DNA from: Ignavibacteriota bacterium
GTDB taxonomy: Bacteria; Bacteroidota; Ignavibacteria; UBA10030
NCBI GenBank assembly: GCA_022616555.1
Contig: JAKEEG010000014.1
Coordinates: 1 to 32,788, forward strand
Reading direction: 5' to 3'
Length of the DNA stretch: 32,788 nt
The notes under the pieces were generated by a model that did no database searches, was not told where the DNA came from, and was given only the letters and a program-made list of their open reading frames with translations. This document shows, one piece after another, positions 23,491 through 31,555 of this stretch. The first letter of the stretch is position 1, and each line of letters begins with the position of its first letter. A program made the position numbers and the translations under genes.

Positions 23491-26241
23491 ATGATTGACA
23501 AAGATGTCCAGCAGGCTTCGGTCGCCAAGAAGGACGCCGAGCCCACCACGCAACGCGGGCTGAAGTTCCAACGCTTCTTCACCAAACCGGGAGTCCATCC
23601 TTTTGATGAGATCGAGTGGGAGCTGCGCACCGCCCTGATCTCCAATGAAAAGGGTGAAAAGATTTTCGAGCAGAAGGACGTGGAGTTTCCAAAATCGTGG
23701 TCGATGACCGCCACGAACGTCGTCGCGTCGAAATATTTTCACGGATCACTCGGTTCGCCGGAGCGCGAACGCAGCGTGAAGCAATTAGTCGAGCGCGTGG
23801 CGCTGACGTACCTAAAGTGGGGACTGAAAGACGGATACTTCGCCAGCGAGGACGACGCGGGCATTTTCTACGACGAGCTGGTGTACCTCCTTGTCAACCA
23901 ACTGATGGCATTCAACAGCCCGGTGTGGTTCAACGTGGGCGTGGAAGACCGTCCGCAGTGCTCGGCGTGCTTCATCAACTCCGTGCAGGATTCGATGGAG
24001 TCGATCCTTGGGCTTGCAAAGACCGAAGGTATGCTCTTTAAGTACGGCTCGGGCACAGGCTCGAACCTCTCGACGCTCCGCTCTTCACGTGAGAAGCTCT
24101 CCGGCGGCGGCACACCTTCCGGTCCCGTCTCGTTTATGAAGGGCTTCGACGCGTTCGCCGGCGTTATCAAGTCCGGCGGCAAAACGCGCCGCGCCGCGAA
24201 GATGGTCATCCTGAACGCAGACCACCCGGACATCCCGGAGTTCATCAATTGCAAATCCGACGAAGAAAAGAAAGCCTGGGCGCTCATCGACGCGGGCTAC
24301 GACGGCGGCTTCAACATCCCCGGCGGCGCATACGATTCGATTTCCTATCAGAACGCCAATCACTCCGTGCGCGTTACGGATGAGTTCATGAAGGCCGTTC
24401 TCGAGGACAAAGAATGGTGGACAAAAGCCGTTACCACCGGCAAGCCCATCGAGAAACACCGCGCGCGCGACCTGATGAAGCAAATCAGCGACGCAGCGTG
24501 GGTCTGCGGCGACCCCGGCATGCAGTACCATACGACAATCAACAACTGGCACACAAGCCCGAACACCGCGCCGATCAATTCCTCGAACCCGTGCAGCGAG
24601 TACATGTTCCTGGACGACACGGCGTGCAACCTCGCATCGCTCAACTTGATGAAGTTCCGTCTCGAGGACGGCGAGTTCGACGTGGAGAAATTCCGCCGCG
24701 CGGTACAGGTGACGATCACCGCGATGGAAATTTCCGTCGATAACTCCAGCTACCCGACGCCGTCCATCACGCAGAACAGCTTCGACTACCGTCCGCTCGG
24801 ACTCGGCTACGCGAACCTCGGCGCACTGCTGATGGCGCGCGGGCTTCCGTACGATAGCGAAGAAGGCCGCTCCTACGCCGGTGCGATTACCTCACTCATG
24901 TGCGGCGAGGCGTACAGGCAATCCGCGCTCATCTCGAAAACCAAAGGCCCCTTCAAGGGCTTCGCGATCAACCGCGAGCCGATGCTGAACGTGATGGCGA
25001 AGCACGGCATCTACGCGGAGAAAATCGATTCCGAAATCGTGCCGAAAGATTTGTGGGAAGCCTCCGCCAGCGTGTGGAAGGACGTGGTGAAATACGGCAA
25101 GCAGTACGGCATCCGCAACTCGCAAGCGACGGTGCTCGCACCAACGGGCACAATCGGCTTCATGATGGACTGCGACACGACGGGCGTAGAGCCGGATATC
25201 GCGCTCGTGAAATACAAAAAACTTGTGGGCGGCGGGATGCTCAAAATCGTCAACAACACCGTGCCCGAAGCGCTCCGCAAGCTTGGCTACGACTCCGAAC
25301 AAATCGAGCACATCGTAGCGTATATCGATAAAAACGACACGATTGAAGGCGCCCCGCACCTCAACGAAGACCACTTGCCTGTGTTCGACTGCGCCTTCAA
25401 GCCGGCGAACGGCAAGCGCACCATCCAGTATATGGGGCACATCCGCATGATGTCCGCCACACAGCCCTTCCTCTCCGGCGCCATCTCCAAGACGGTCAAC
25501 ATGCCGACAGAAGTGACCGCCGACGAGATCATGAACGCCTACATCGAGGCGTGGAAATTGGGCTTAAAGGCGATTGCGGTCTATCGCGACGGCTGCAAGC
25601 GCACACAGCCGCTCAGCACCTCGATGGACGACGGCAAGAAGAAAGAAGCGGCGACGCCGGCAAAGTTGCCGCCACGAAGAAGGCTGCCAGATGAGCGGCA
25701 ATCCATCACGCACAAATTCAGCATTGCGGGACACGAAGGCTATATCACCGTCGGTATGTTTGAAGACGGCATGCCGGGCGAGGTGTTCATCACCATGTCC
25801 AAGGAAGGCTCAACGATTTCCGGCTTGATGGACTCGTTCGCGACAGCGACGTCGATTTCCCTGCAATACGGCGTGCCGCTGCGCGTGATGGTGGATAAAT
25901 TCAGCCACGCGCGCTACGAGCCTTCGGGCTTCACGAACAATCCGGACATCCCGATTGCGAAATCCATAAGCGACTACATCTTCCGCTGGCTCGGCTCGAA
26001 ATTCATTCCGAAAGAGGGCGAGGCAGTTGCAGAACCTTCCGAAGGATTAAAGGCTGAAAGTACGATTGAGATGAAGCCGAGAGCTGCGGCGAAAGCGAAC
26101 CCGTCCGTTGAGCGCAACGAGAAGGTCGTCTTCGAAACCCAAGCCGACGCTCCCCCCTGCCACGAATGTGGCAGCATTATGATTCGTAGCGGGAGTTGCT
26201 ACAAATGTCTGGAGTGCGGTTCAACTTCCGGTTGCAGCTAA
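23491..26241 (+). CDS. nrdJ: Adenosylcobalamin-dependent (class II) ribonucleoside-diphosphate reductase
   Basis: NrdJ makes deoxyribonucleotides with or without oxygen, using adenosylcobalamin to generate a thiyl radical. In the 916 residues, Cys157/Cys160 lie in PQCSACFINSV (redox cysteine), the radical-site motif NPCSE is at 366-370 (Cys368, Glu370) and is followed by CNLASLNL, and LAPTGTIGFMMDCDT is the phosphate-binding loop. A TSCPD-type domain (about 735-855: THKFSIAGHEGYITVGMFED and MVDKFSHARYEPSG) follows. The C terminus is a zinc-ribbon-like tail with CHECG, CYKCLECG and a last Cys, which may carry the reducing cysteines. The ATG is preceded by GGAGA. No B12 synthesis or transport gene is nearby. 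Identification is certain. Confidence 0.97.
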   Translation: MIDKDVQQASVAKKDAEPTTQRGLKFQRFFTKPGVHPFDEIEWELRTALISNEKGEKIFEQKDVEFPKSWSMTATNVVASKYFHGSLGSPERERSVKQLVERVALTYLKWGLKDGYFASEDDAGIFYDELVYLLVNQLMAFNSPVWFNVGVEDRPQCSACFINSVQDSMESILGLAKTEGMLFKYGSGTGSNLSTLRSSREKLSGGGTPSGPVSFMKGFDAFAGVIKSGGKTRRAAKMVILNADHPDIPEFINCKSDEEKKAWALIDAGYDGGFNIPGGAYDSISYQNANHSVRVTDEFMKAVLEDKEWWTKAVTTGKPIEKHRARDLMKQISDAAWVCGDPGMQYHTTINNWHTSPNTAPINSSNPCSEYMFLDDTACNLASLNLMKFRLEDGEFDVEKFRRAVQVTITAMEISVDNSSYPTPSITQNSFDYRPLGLGYANLGALLMARGLPYDSEEGRSYAGAITSLMCGEAYRQSALISKTKGPFKGFAINREPMLNVMAKHGIYAEKIDSEIVPKDLWEASASVWKDVVKYGKQYGIRNSQATVLAPTGTIGFMMDCDTTGVEPDIALVKYKKLVGGGMLKIVNNTVPEALRKLGYDSEQIEHIVAYIDKNDTIEGAPHLNEDHLPVFDCAFKPANGKRTIQYMGHIRMMSATQPFLSGAISKTVNMPTEVTADEIMNAYIEAWKLGLKAIAVYRDGCKRTQPLSTSMDDGKKKEAATPAKLPPRRRLPDERQSITHKFSIAGHEGYITVGMFEDGMPGEVFITMSKEGSTISGLMDSFATATSISLQYGVPLRVMVDKFSHARYEPSGFTNNPDIPIAKSISDYIFRWLGSKFIPKEGEAVAEPSEGLKAESTIEMKPRAAAKANPSVERNEKVVFETQADAPPCHECGSIMIRSGSCYKCLECGSTSGCS

Positions 26242-26269
26242 GATAACGTAACAAATAGATATCTTGGGA

Positions 26270-26293
26270 AGGCGAGGATATATATCCTCGCCT
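26270..26293. repeat. REP-like 24-bp perfect palindrome, copy 2 (possible nrdJ terminator)
   Basis: Identical to the palindromes at 16250 and 26670. Here it is followed by TTCTTTATTTT, so it can act as a terminator for nrdJ. It lies just upstream of the RAYT promoter. Confidence 0.9.
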
Positions 26294-26306
26294 TCTTTAT
26301 TTTGGA

Positions 26307-26335
26307 TTGAAATTTTTTGCTTCTTCGGTTATATT
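26307..26335 (+). promoter_or_regulatory. Promoter of the RAYT gene
   Basis: TTGAAA (26307-26312), a 17-base spacer and TATATT (26330-26335) predict a start near 26342, two bases before the ATG, so the mRNA may be nearly leaderless. Confidence 0.5.
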
Positions 26336-26343
26336 GCTCCACC

Positions 26344-26973
26344 ATGCGCCGCCCTCACCGCAACTCCCAAAAACGCTATTACGAAGATAATGCGGTCTAT
26401 TTCATTACGACGGTCACGTACGATCGGCACCCATATTTTCGCGAGCCAATTTTGACAGAGTTGTTCATCCGTAACCTATGGTTCGCGAAAAAACTCAAAC
26501 AATGCGAATTATACGGTTATACCGTATTGCCGGATCATGTACATCTATTGATTCAACCAAAGGGAAAGGAGAATATTTCGGGAGTGATGCATAACATCAA
26601 ACGCGTCTTTTCCTTACAGGCAAATCAAATAATTCTTTCTCGCCGGTTGGAAAATAAAAAAACCGGGGAAGGCGAGGATATATATCCTCGCCTGCGAAAT
26701 GATGATCGGTATGCAAAACTTCGTTGGTCAGAAACCCTAAAGCGGTTACACCACCGTTTCATCAAACAACACGGCACAAACCACAATTTCCCTCCCTTCA
26801 AATGGCAATCCTCGTTCCGCGATCATCTTATCCGTGACAATGACGATTACGACCACCACATCGCATACATCCGCGACAATGCCATGAAACACGGATTGAT
26901 AAATACGGCAGAAGATTGGTTATGCATGTGGGTGGATGGTATTTTGGAGCCGGTGTTTTCTGAAACGCCGTAG
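26344..26973 (+). CDS. REP-associated tyrosine transposase (RAYT, Y1/IS200-like)
   Basis: A 209-residue single-copy Y1 transposase-like protein. RAYTs nick and join single-stranded DNA at REP palindromes. The metal-binding HUH motif is DHVHLL in YTVLPDHVHLLIQPK, preceded by the RRPHRNSQKRYYEDNAVYFIT start typical of the family. The candidate catalytic tyrosine is in YDHHIAYIRDNAMKHGL. A third copy of the 24-bp palindrome lies inside the gene and encodes GEDIYPRL in a linker between the HUH half and the tyrosine half without breaking the frame. ATG 26344 was chosen because homologues usually begin near RRPHR; a longer frame from 26317 exists but runs over the predicted promoter. No insertion-sequence ends are seen, as expected for a domesticated RAYT. 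Confidence 0.92.
   Translation: MRRPHRNSQKRYYEDNAVYFITTVTYDRHPYFREPILTELFIRNLWFAKKLKQCELYGYTVLPDHVHLLIQPKGKENISGVMHNIKRVFSLQANQIILSRRLENKKTGEGEDIYPRLRNDDRYAKLRWSETLKRLHHRFIKQHGTNHNFPPFKWQSSFRDHLIRDNDDYDHHIAYIRDNAMKHGLINTAEDWLCMWVDGILEPVFSETP
26670..26693. repeat. REP-like 24-bp perfect palindrome, copy 3, inside the RAYT gene
   Basis: The same 24 bases as copies 1 and 2, exactly 400 bp after copy 2. Being 8 codons long, it leaves the frame open. Confidence 0.9.
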
Positions 26974-27033
26974 AATCAGAATACAGGAGTCAGTAGTTAG
27001 AATTTAGAAGTAAAAATTACCCCCTTTGCGCCC

Positions 27034-27072
27034 CTGCCTGCCGCCTGCCTGCCGGTAGGCAGGGCAGGCAGG
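27034..27072. repeat. Palindromic repeat, CCTGCCGGTAGGCAGG family, long copy
   Basis: CCTGCCTGCC and GGCAGGCAGG arms surround the inner palindrome CCTGCCGGTAGGCAGG. It is the longest of four copies in the window. Confidence 0.75.
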
Positions 27073-27203
27073 TCTGTGGTTAAATCTTTTTGTCTTTCTT
27101 AGCGCTCTTCGCCCCTTAGCAGTTTTCTTTACCTCCCGTAATCTTTTACCAAATTTGTCCAATCTTTTTACAAAAATTGTCCAAACAAATTACAAATCTT
27201 GTA

Positions 27204-27268
27204 TTGACAAACGCGTTTTCCCGTAGTATATTTGGGTATATTATTTAATTACATTTTAATTAAATAAT
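27204..27268 (+). promoter_or_regulatory. Consensus promoter followed by an 11-bp hairpin, no gene downstream
   Basis: TTGACA (27204-27209), a 17-base spacer and TATATT (27227-27232). Just after it, ATTATTTAATT and AATTAAATAAT (27240-27250, 27258-27268) form a perfect stem with a 7-base loop. No protein frame follows for 1 kb, so it may drive a non-coding transcript. Confidence 0.5.
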
Positions 27269-27293
27269 GTGTATAGAATTACATACGCGAAAC

Positions 27294-27430
27294 GCTGATT
27301 ACACAGATTTAACCGATTTCCGCAGATTCGTACTCTAAAATGATTGCATGCGACTTGCTGCTTGTAGTCATTCAGAATATGAGTATCAGCGAGAATCTGT
27401 CTAACATCCGTGAGAATCCCGCGCTAAAAG
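27294..27430. repeat. Non-coding module, unit 1
   Basis: It contains GCTGATTACACAGATTT, then TGATTGCA (27341), 14 bases, TGTAGTCATTCAGAAT (27363-27378) and a tail with GAGAATCTGT. Unit 2 at 27506 has the same words in the same order, with the same 22-base step between the last two. Confidence 0.6.
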
Positions 27431-27469
27431 ATTTTATAAAAAATAAGCCCAAGTTTTATAAAACATAAG

Positions 27470-27497
27470 TTGACGAGCGGGTTTCACGTAGTATATT
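27470..27497 (+). promoter_or_regulatory. Second promoter-like element, copy of that at 27204
   Basis: TTGACG (27470-27475), a 16-base spacer ending CGTAG and TATATTTGG (from 27492). The stretch GTAGTATATTTGG is identical in both promoters, so they are duplicates. Confidence 0.45.
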
Positions 27498-27505
27498 TGG
27501 CATTA

Positions 27506-27632
27506 TGCTGATTTCGCAGATTACACTGATTTCACTGATACGTACAGTGAAGTGATTGCACAGAGCTAGCACTGTGTAGTCATTCAGAATTAGCATATCC
27601 GCGAAATCCGCGGGAATCTGTGAAATCTGCAT
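27506..27632. repeat. Non-coding module, unit 2
   Basis: GCTGATTTCGCAGATTACAC is followed by TGATTGCA (27553), a hairpin CACAG/CTGTG, TGTAGTCATTCAGAAT (27575-27590) and an inverted tail with CCGCGAAATCCGCGG and GAATCTGTGAAATCTGC. The head and tail are partly complementary (CGCAGATT with AATCTGTG), so the whole unit can fold. Confidence 0.6.
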
Positions 27633-27659
27633 AGTTACATCCTGACGTAGCGAAGGTGT

Positions 27660-27945
27660 CTGACTTCCGGCTGCCTCCCGACGAGTTCGTGGAATATCTG
27701 CGGTCGCTCCGCAGAAGGCCCCGGAGTAAGCGCTAAAGCAACACGCTGTTCTTTGCCACTTGGAGAGCTTGGCCTCTTGGCTGCCTGCTCTATCGCTCCA
27801 ACCGGACGCTGAACGCCGTTCCGGGTCCGTATAAGCGACTAGTCGTGAAAGCGGACGTGTGCGTACACCCTTAGTGCACGCACAGTTGGATCATGCAGCC
27901 AAGCCCCGTAGGCATGCGGGGGGCACCTTCGCACAGTTGGGAATT
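27660..27945. other. Hairpin-rich non-coding segment, candidate structured RNA
   Basis: The segment has no credible protein frame but holds a series of hairpins: TCTGCGG/CCGCAGA (27697-27715), TTGGAG/CTCCAA (27760-27801), CGGAC/GTCCG enclosing GAAC/GTTC (27803-27829), TGTGCGT/ACGCACA (27858-27884) and CCCCG/CGGGG (27904-27921). GCACAGTTGG occurs twice (27880-27889 and 27931-27940). It is GC-rich compared with the AT-rich modules before it. I could not match it to RNase P, tmRNA, SRP or 6S RNA. It could be an unknown RNA, an intron fragment or a dead element. Confidence 0.35.
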
Positions 27946-28069
27946 TTGAAAAGCAGAAGTCAGAATTCAGTAGTCAGAAGAAAAGAAAAAAGAAAGTATG
28001 AAATAGATAAGAAATCAAAACACATCGCCCACAGAAAAAGAGCGAGCCCCTCTCTCCTGCGCGTGGTAT

Positions 28070-28216
28070 ACCCTCTCCTCTTAGCAGAGGGTAGGGTGAG
28101 GTCTCTCTAAAAAAGCAAACCCCCTTATTGGGCAATAGTGTACTTCTTTGTAATCTTCGTGTCCTTTGTGCCCTTTGCGTTTTGTGCATCCCGCCGTTTT
28201 ATTTGGCGGGACGTGG
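28070..28216. repeat. Repeat fragments upstream of the serine hydrolase
   Basis: CCCTCTCCTCTTAGCAGAGGG is followed by TAGGGTGAGGTC, matching wording near 9797-9828. CTTCGTGTCCTTTGTG (near 28157) resembles the inverted pair at 32466. CCCGCC/GGCGGG (28191-28211) is a hairpin of the slot-1 type. No gene is evident between 26974 and 28302. Confidence 0.5.
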
Positions 28217-28302
28217 TTCAATCTTAGGGAAAAAAACAGGAACAATCCGCCAACCCGTTTCGTCTAAACCTCTGTTCACTCATGATACAGAAAGGGTCAC
28301 CC

Positions 28303-29328
28303 ATGCGCGCAAGAATTGCCTTCCTCCTGCTGTTCATCGTTGTTCAGACGGGGTTTTCCCAGCGGCGAATGCGAGAGCAAGAACTGCCCCGCGAGCCCAA
28401 GCACGACAATCAAGACCTCGCCTATGCTGTCTCGGGATTCGCAGATAGCCTTGCAAAAGAAGATGCGTTCTCCGGCGTTGTTCTCATCGCGCAGCACGGC
28501 AATATTGTGTTCCACAACGCGTACGGCTATGCCGACAGGGAAGAAAAAATCCCGAACAAGCCGGATACGAAATTTAACATCGGGTCTCTGAACAAGTCTT
28601 TCACCGCCCTTGCAATCAGACAGCTGGTCGACGAAGGAAAAATCTCGCTCGACGACAAGCTCAAAAAATTTTTGCCGGAGTATCCGAACCGGGAGGCTGC
28701 GGAGAAGGTCACAATACAGCATTTGCTCGATATGACGTCCGGCATCGGTGATATTTTCTGCCCGGCATATGAATCCACGCCAAAAGAAAAACTCCGCTCG
28801 ATAGAGGATTTCATCCCCCTCTTTGCCGGGGAACCGCTGCAATTCGAGCCGGGGACACAGCGGCAATACTCCAACGGCGGTTACATCCTATTGGGCGCAA
28901 TCATTCAGAAAGTGTCGGGGTTGGATTACTACACCTACGTGCGGGAGAAAATTTTCAAACCGGCGGGAATGACGGTAACGGAATATTATGCGAAAAATGC
29001 CGCAGTGGAAAATCTAGCGAGGGGCTATATGCGGGCGGATACAGAGCTCAAGGACAATTATCCAACACTGCCCGGGCGGGGAAGCTCGGCAGGCGGAGGA
29101 TACTCCACAGCGGAGGATTTGCTGAAATATACAATCGCCCTAAAGCAGGGAAAAATCAAATCTGGCAGAGCGGATGTGCTTGGCATCGGCGACGGGGCTC
29201 CGGGCTTGAACGCGGCGCTTGAATGGGACCCGGAGTCCGGTTATGCCATTATCGTGCTGGCAAACCTCGACCCTCCGGCTGCCGGAAGTGTTGCGCGCAA
29301 AATCCGCTCATGGCTGCCGAACGTCTAA
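28303..29328 (+). CDS. Secreted class C beta-lactamase-like serine hydrolase
   Basis: A 341-residue exported protein with a signal peptide (ARIAFLLLFIVVQTGFSQ). The serine beta-lactamase/transpeptidase fold is shown by the SxxK motif in IGSLNKSFTALA and the YSN motif in RQYSNGGYILLG, with the family's ISLDDKLKKFLPEYP and VTIQHLLDMTSGIGD between them. Members include D-aminopeptidases, esterases and penicillin-binding-like hydrolases, so the name does not imply antibiotic resistance. The third motif (usually HxG) is not obvious, although GGGYSTAEDLLKY and the C-terminal strand YAIIVLANLD are in place. ATG 28303 has AAAGGG nearby; an in-frame ATG at 28282 lacks this. The protein probably acts in the periplasm. 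Confidence 0.9.
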   Translation: MRARIAFLLLFIVVQTGFSQRRMREQELPREPKHDNQDLAYAVSGFADSLAKEDAFSGVVLIAQHGNIVFHNAYGYADREEKIPNKPDTKFNIGSLNKSFTALAIRQLVDEGKISLDDKLKKFLPEYPNREAAEKVTIQHLLDMTSGIGDIFCPAYESTPKEKLRSIEDFIPLFAGEPLQFEPGTQRQYSNGGYILLGAIIQKVSGLDYYTYVREKIFKPAGMTVTEYYAKNAAVENLARGYMRADTELKDNYPTLPGRGSSAGGGYSTAEDLLKYTIALKQGKIKSGRADVLGIGDGAPGLNAALEWDPESGYAIIVLANLDPPAAGSVARKIRSWLPNV

Positions 29329-29349
29329 GCACGTGACTGCTCAAAACAA

Positions 29350-29384
29350 AAATCCCCGTACCTCTTGGGCACGGGGACTTTTTA
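29350..29384. terminator. Terminator after the serine hydrolase
   Basis: CCCCGT/ACGGGG (29354-29359, 29371-29376) is flanked by an A run and a T run, so it may serve the convergent genes on both sides. Confidence 0.8.
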
Positions 29385-29404
29385 CTCCATTACTAAACTA
29401 CGAG

Positions 29405-29429
29405 ATCCCCGACTACAGCATTCGGGGAT
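29405..29429. repeat. Short palindromic repeat related to that at 19710
   Basis: ATCCCCGA and TTCGGGGAT form the arms around CTACAGCA. The 19710 copy has T and A where this one has C and G at the paired third position. It lies in the convergent gap before the NTF2-like gene's 3' end. Confidence 0.7.
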
Positions 29430-29436
29430 AGCTTCG

Positions 29437-29949
29437 CTACTTCTTCTTCTCGTCTTTCGGCATTTCCATCGGCGGCATCGGAATATCGGTGTTCCACATT
29501 TCCGCGGCGACTTTCCACGAGCCGTCTGCCTGTTGCTTCCAGATGGCAACATACTTGCCGTTATCGGTCATCGACGGCATATCGCCCATGCTGCCCGTCC
29601 AGGAATACGTGCCGATCTCATAGGCAATGGTGCCCGAGGCTTGCACATCCGACACGGTGAACGTCATAGACGAGGTCTTCATGCCGGACTGGTTCATGCC
29701 GGCGATCCAATCCTGAATCGCCTGTTTGCCCTTCACCATCGGCTCGTTCGGCGGCAACTCGACTGCGTCTTCAGCATAGTACGCAATCACCGCGCTATCG
29801 ACGGTTCCGGCAACCATCGCAGCACTCGAGGCGGCATTATAATCATCGATCGTTTTGCGGAGCGCAGCCATATCCACTGCGGGCGGCGCGCAGGACGCAA
29901 TCAACAGCGACAGGACGACAACACTGAACAGCGTATAGCGGGTACACAT
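29437..29949 (-). CDS. NTF2-like/SnoaL (DUF4440) lipoprotein
   Basis: A 170-residue lipoprotein with a signal ending in the lipobox IASC. The rest is an NTF2-like cone: helix MAALRKTIDDYNAASSAAMV, AYYAEDAVELPPNEPMVKGK, QAIQDWIAG and the strands YEIGTYSWTGSM and GKYVAIWKQQADGSWKVAAEMWN. The pattern is typical of DUF4440/SnoaL-like proteins, which include both enzymes and non-catalytic ligand binders; no function can be named. ATG 29949 is supported by GGAGGA a few bases upstream and by the signal peptide; the longer frame from 30024 adds 25 residues with no support. It is divergent from the M19 dipeptidase, with about 230 bases between. Confidence 0.85.
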   Translation of the reverse strand: MCTRYTLFSVVVLSLLIASCAPPAVDMAALRKTIDDYNAASSAAMVAGTVDSAVIAYYAEDAVELPPNEPMVKGKQAIQDWIAGMNQSGMKTSSMTFTVSDVQASGTIAYEIGTYSWTGSMGDMPSMTDNGKYVAIWKQQADGSWKVAAEMWNTDIPMPPMEMPKDEKKK

Positions 29950-30180
29950 ACTTCCTCCAAATTTGAGTAGGGTAAGAGATTGTGGGACATCGTAGCGCAA
30001 CAAAATTATGAAACACTCCATCAAGAATCAAGTGCGCACATGCCTCTTGCATTTCTCGTGCCATTGTGCTATTCTATGCACTCCGCTGCTGAGTACAACT
30101 TACACGCGTTTCATGCGCGATTTTATTCATCGTTTTGCACTTTCCCGTTTCGGGAGTCTATAAGTCCAGAGGGCATATCC

Positions 30181-31437
30181 ATGAAAAAAATAACAAAAAA
30201 TATTTTTCGTTTGTCGTTCCTATTGGCGTTTATCGCGGCTTTTCAATCGTTGCTCGCCCAAACGCCCGACGAACAGCTTCGTTCAAAGGCTAACGAGCTT
30301 GCGCAAAAATTCCTCATCGTCGATACGCATGTAGACGTCCCCTATCGCTTCAACGAAGGAGGGTGGGAGGATATTTCCAAGCGCACAGTGAAGGGCGACT
30401 TCGATTACGTCCGTGCGAGTGAAGGCGGATTGAACGCGCCGTTCATGTCGATCTACGTCCCCTCCGGACGCGAGCCGAACACGGGCACCGCTGCCGCGCC
30501 GAAGTTCGTTCCGCAGGGAGCCAAAGCCCTCGCCGATTCGCTTATCGACATGGTGGAGAGCTTTAATAAGAAATGGCCCGACAAGTTCAACATCGCCGAA
30601 TCCGCTGAGGACGTGAGGACGCTTGTCAGATTAGGTGCCATCGCCCTGCCGATGGGCATGGAAAACGGTTCGCCCATTGAAGGCAGCCTGGATAACCTGC
30701 GGCATTTTTACAATCGCGGCATCCGTTACATCACACTCACACACGGTAAGGATAATCATATCTGCGATTCCTCGTACGACACCACGCGCACGTGGAAAGG
30801 CTTAAGCCCGTTCGGCAAGCAGGTCGTTGCGGAGATGAACCGCCTCGGCATCATGGTGGATATCTCGCACGTGTCCGACGATGTGTTCTGGCAGGTGATG
30901 GAGCTTTCGAAAGCGCCCGCCATCGCATCGCATTCTTCCTGCCGCGCGTTCACGCCCGGCTGGCAACGCAATATGTCGGACGACATGATTAAAGCGCTGG
31001 CGAAACAAGGCGGCGTGATTATGATTGCATGGGGGTCGTCGTTCATCAGCGATGAGTTCCGTAAATGGGGCGATAATTTCGGCGCGTTCCTCACGGCCAA
31101 TAATGCGAGCTTCAGCAGCCCGAATGTGAGCGAGCTCCAAAAACAGTACGAGGCGACAAACCCCAAGCCGCGTGTCACTGTTGCGGACGTCGCGAAGCAC
31201 ATCGACCACGTGGTGAAACTCACGAGCGTGGACCACGTGGGCTTCGGCTCTGATTTCGACGGCGTGGGCGACACACTGCCCGAAGGCATTAAGGACGTGT
31301 CGATGTATCCCAATCTCATCTATGAATTGCTGAAGCTCGGGTATTCAGAGCAGGACATCGAAAAAATCTGCAGCGGCAACATTCTTCGTGTCTGGTCTAA
31401 AGTGGAACAAGTTGCAAAAGAATTGCAGGGGAAGTAA
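30181..31437 (+). CDS. Exported membrane-dipeptidase (peptidase M19)
   Basis: A zinc dipeptidase of 418 residues related to renal dipeptidase, which cleaves dipeptides, often tolerating a D-residue at the C-terminal side. A signal peptide (about 1-27, KNIFRLSFLLAFIAAFQSLLAQ) exports it. The metal ligands are His50 and Asp52 (VDTHVDVPYRF), the bridging Glu in MGMENGSPIEG, and His residues in TLTHGKDN, VDISHVSD and ASHSSCRA, with Asp in GFGSDFDG. All are in the usual order. ATG 30181 opens the signal peptide directly (MKKITKN); an upstream in-frame ATG would add 67 residues that look untranslated. It is followed by the M55 gene in the same direction, with 118 bases between. Confidence 0.94.
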   Translation: MKKITKNIFRLSFLLAFIAAFQSLLAQTPDEQLRSKANELAQKFLIVDTHVDVPYRFNEGGWEDISKRTVKGDFDYVRASEGGLNAPFMSIYVPSGREPNTGTAAAPKFVPQGAKALADSLIDMVESFNKKWPDKFNIAESAEDVRTLVRLGAIALPMGMENGSPIEGSLDNLRHFYNRGIRYITLTHGKDNHICDSSYDTTRTWKGLSPFGKQVVAEMNRLGIMVDISHVSDDVFWQVMELSKAPAIASHSSCRAFTPGWQRNMSDDMIKALAKQGGVIMIAWGSSFISDEFRKWGDNFGAFLTANNASFSSPNVSELQKQYEATNPKPRVTVADVAKHIDHVVKLTSVDHVGFGSDFDGVGDTLPEGIKDVSMYPNLIYELLKLGYSEQDIEKICSGNILRVWSKVEQVAKELQGK

Positions 31438-31480
31438 CCCACTTTTTCATTGCAACAATTAATCATTGCACAAGATTTGG

Positions 31481-31535
31481 AATCTTCCCCCTTTGTCCCC
31501 CTCTATGAGGGGGATAGCCGAAGGCGGGGGGGAAG
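31481..31535. repeat. Fragment of the modular palindromic repeat (family A)
   Basis: TTTGTCCCCCTCTATGAGGGG with GGCGGGGGGG beyond it. A similar fragment lies at 5150-5183. It precedes the ribosome site of the M55 peptidase. Confidence 0.55.
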
Positions 31536-31555
31536 CTTCTCATTTAGGAGACTGC

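Noticed and set aside
27803-27884. Group II intron domain V remnant
   Set aside because: GTGAAAGCGGAC resembles part of a domain V, but the flanking bases do not form its stem and no intron-encoded reverse transcriptase is present.
27859-28110. 83-residue plus-strand reading frame
   Set aside because: It runs across hairpins and unrelated repeat fragments, is rich in Arg/His/Lys without domain character and lacks a ribosome site.
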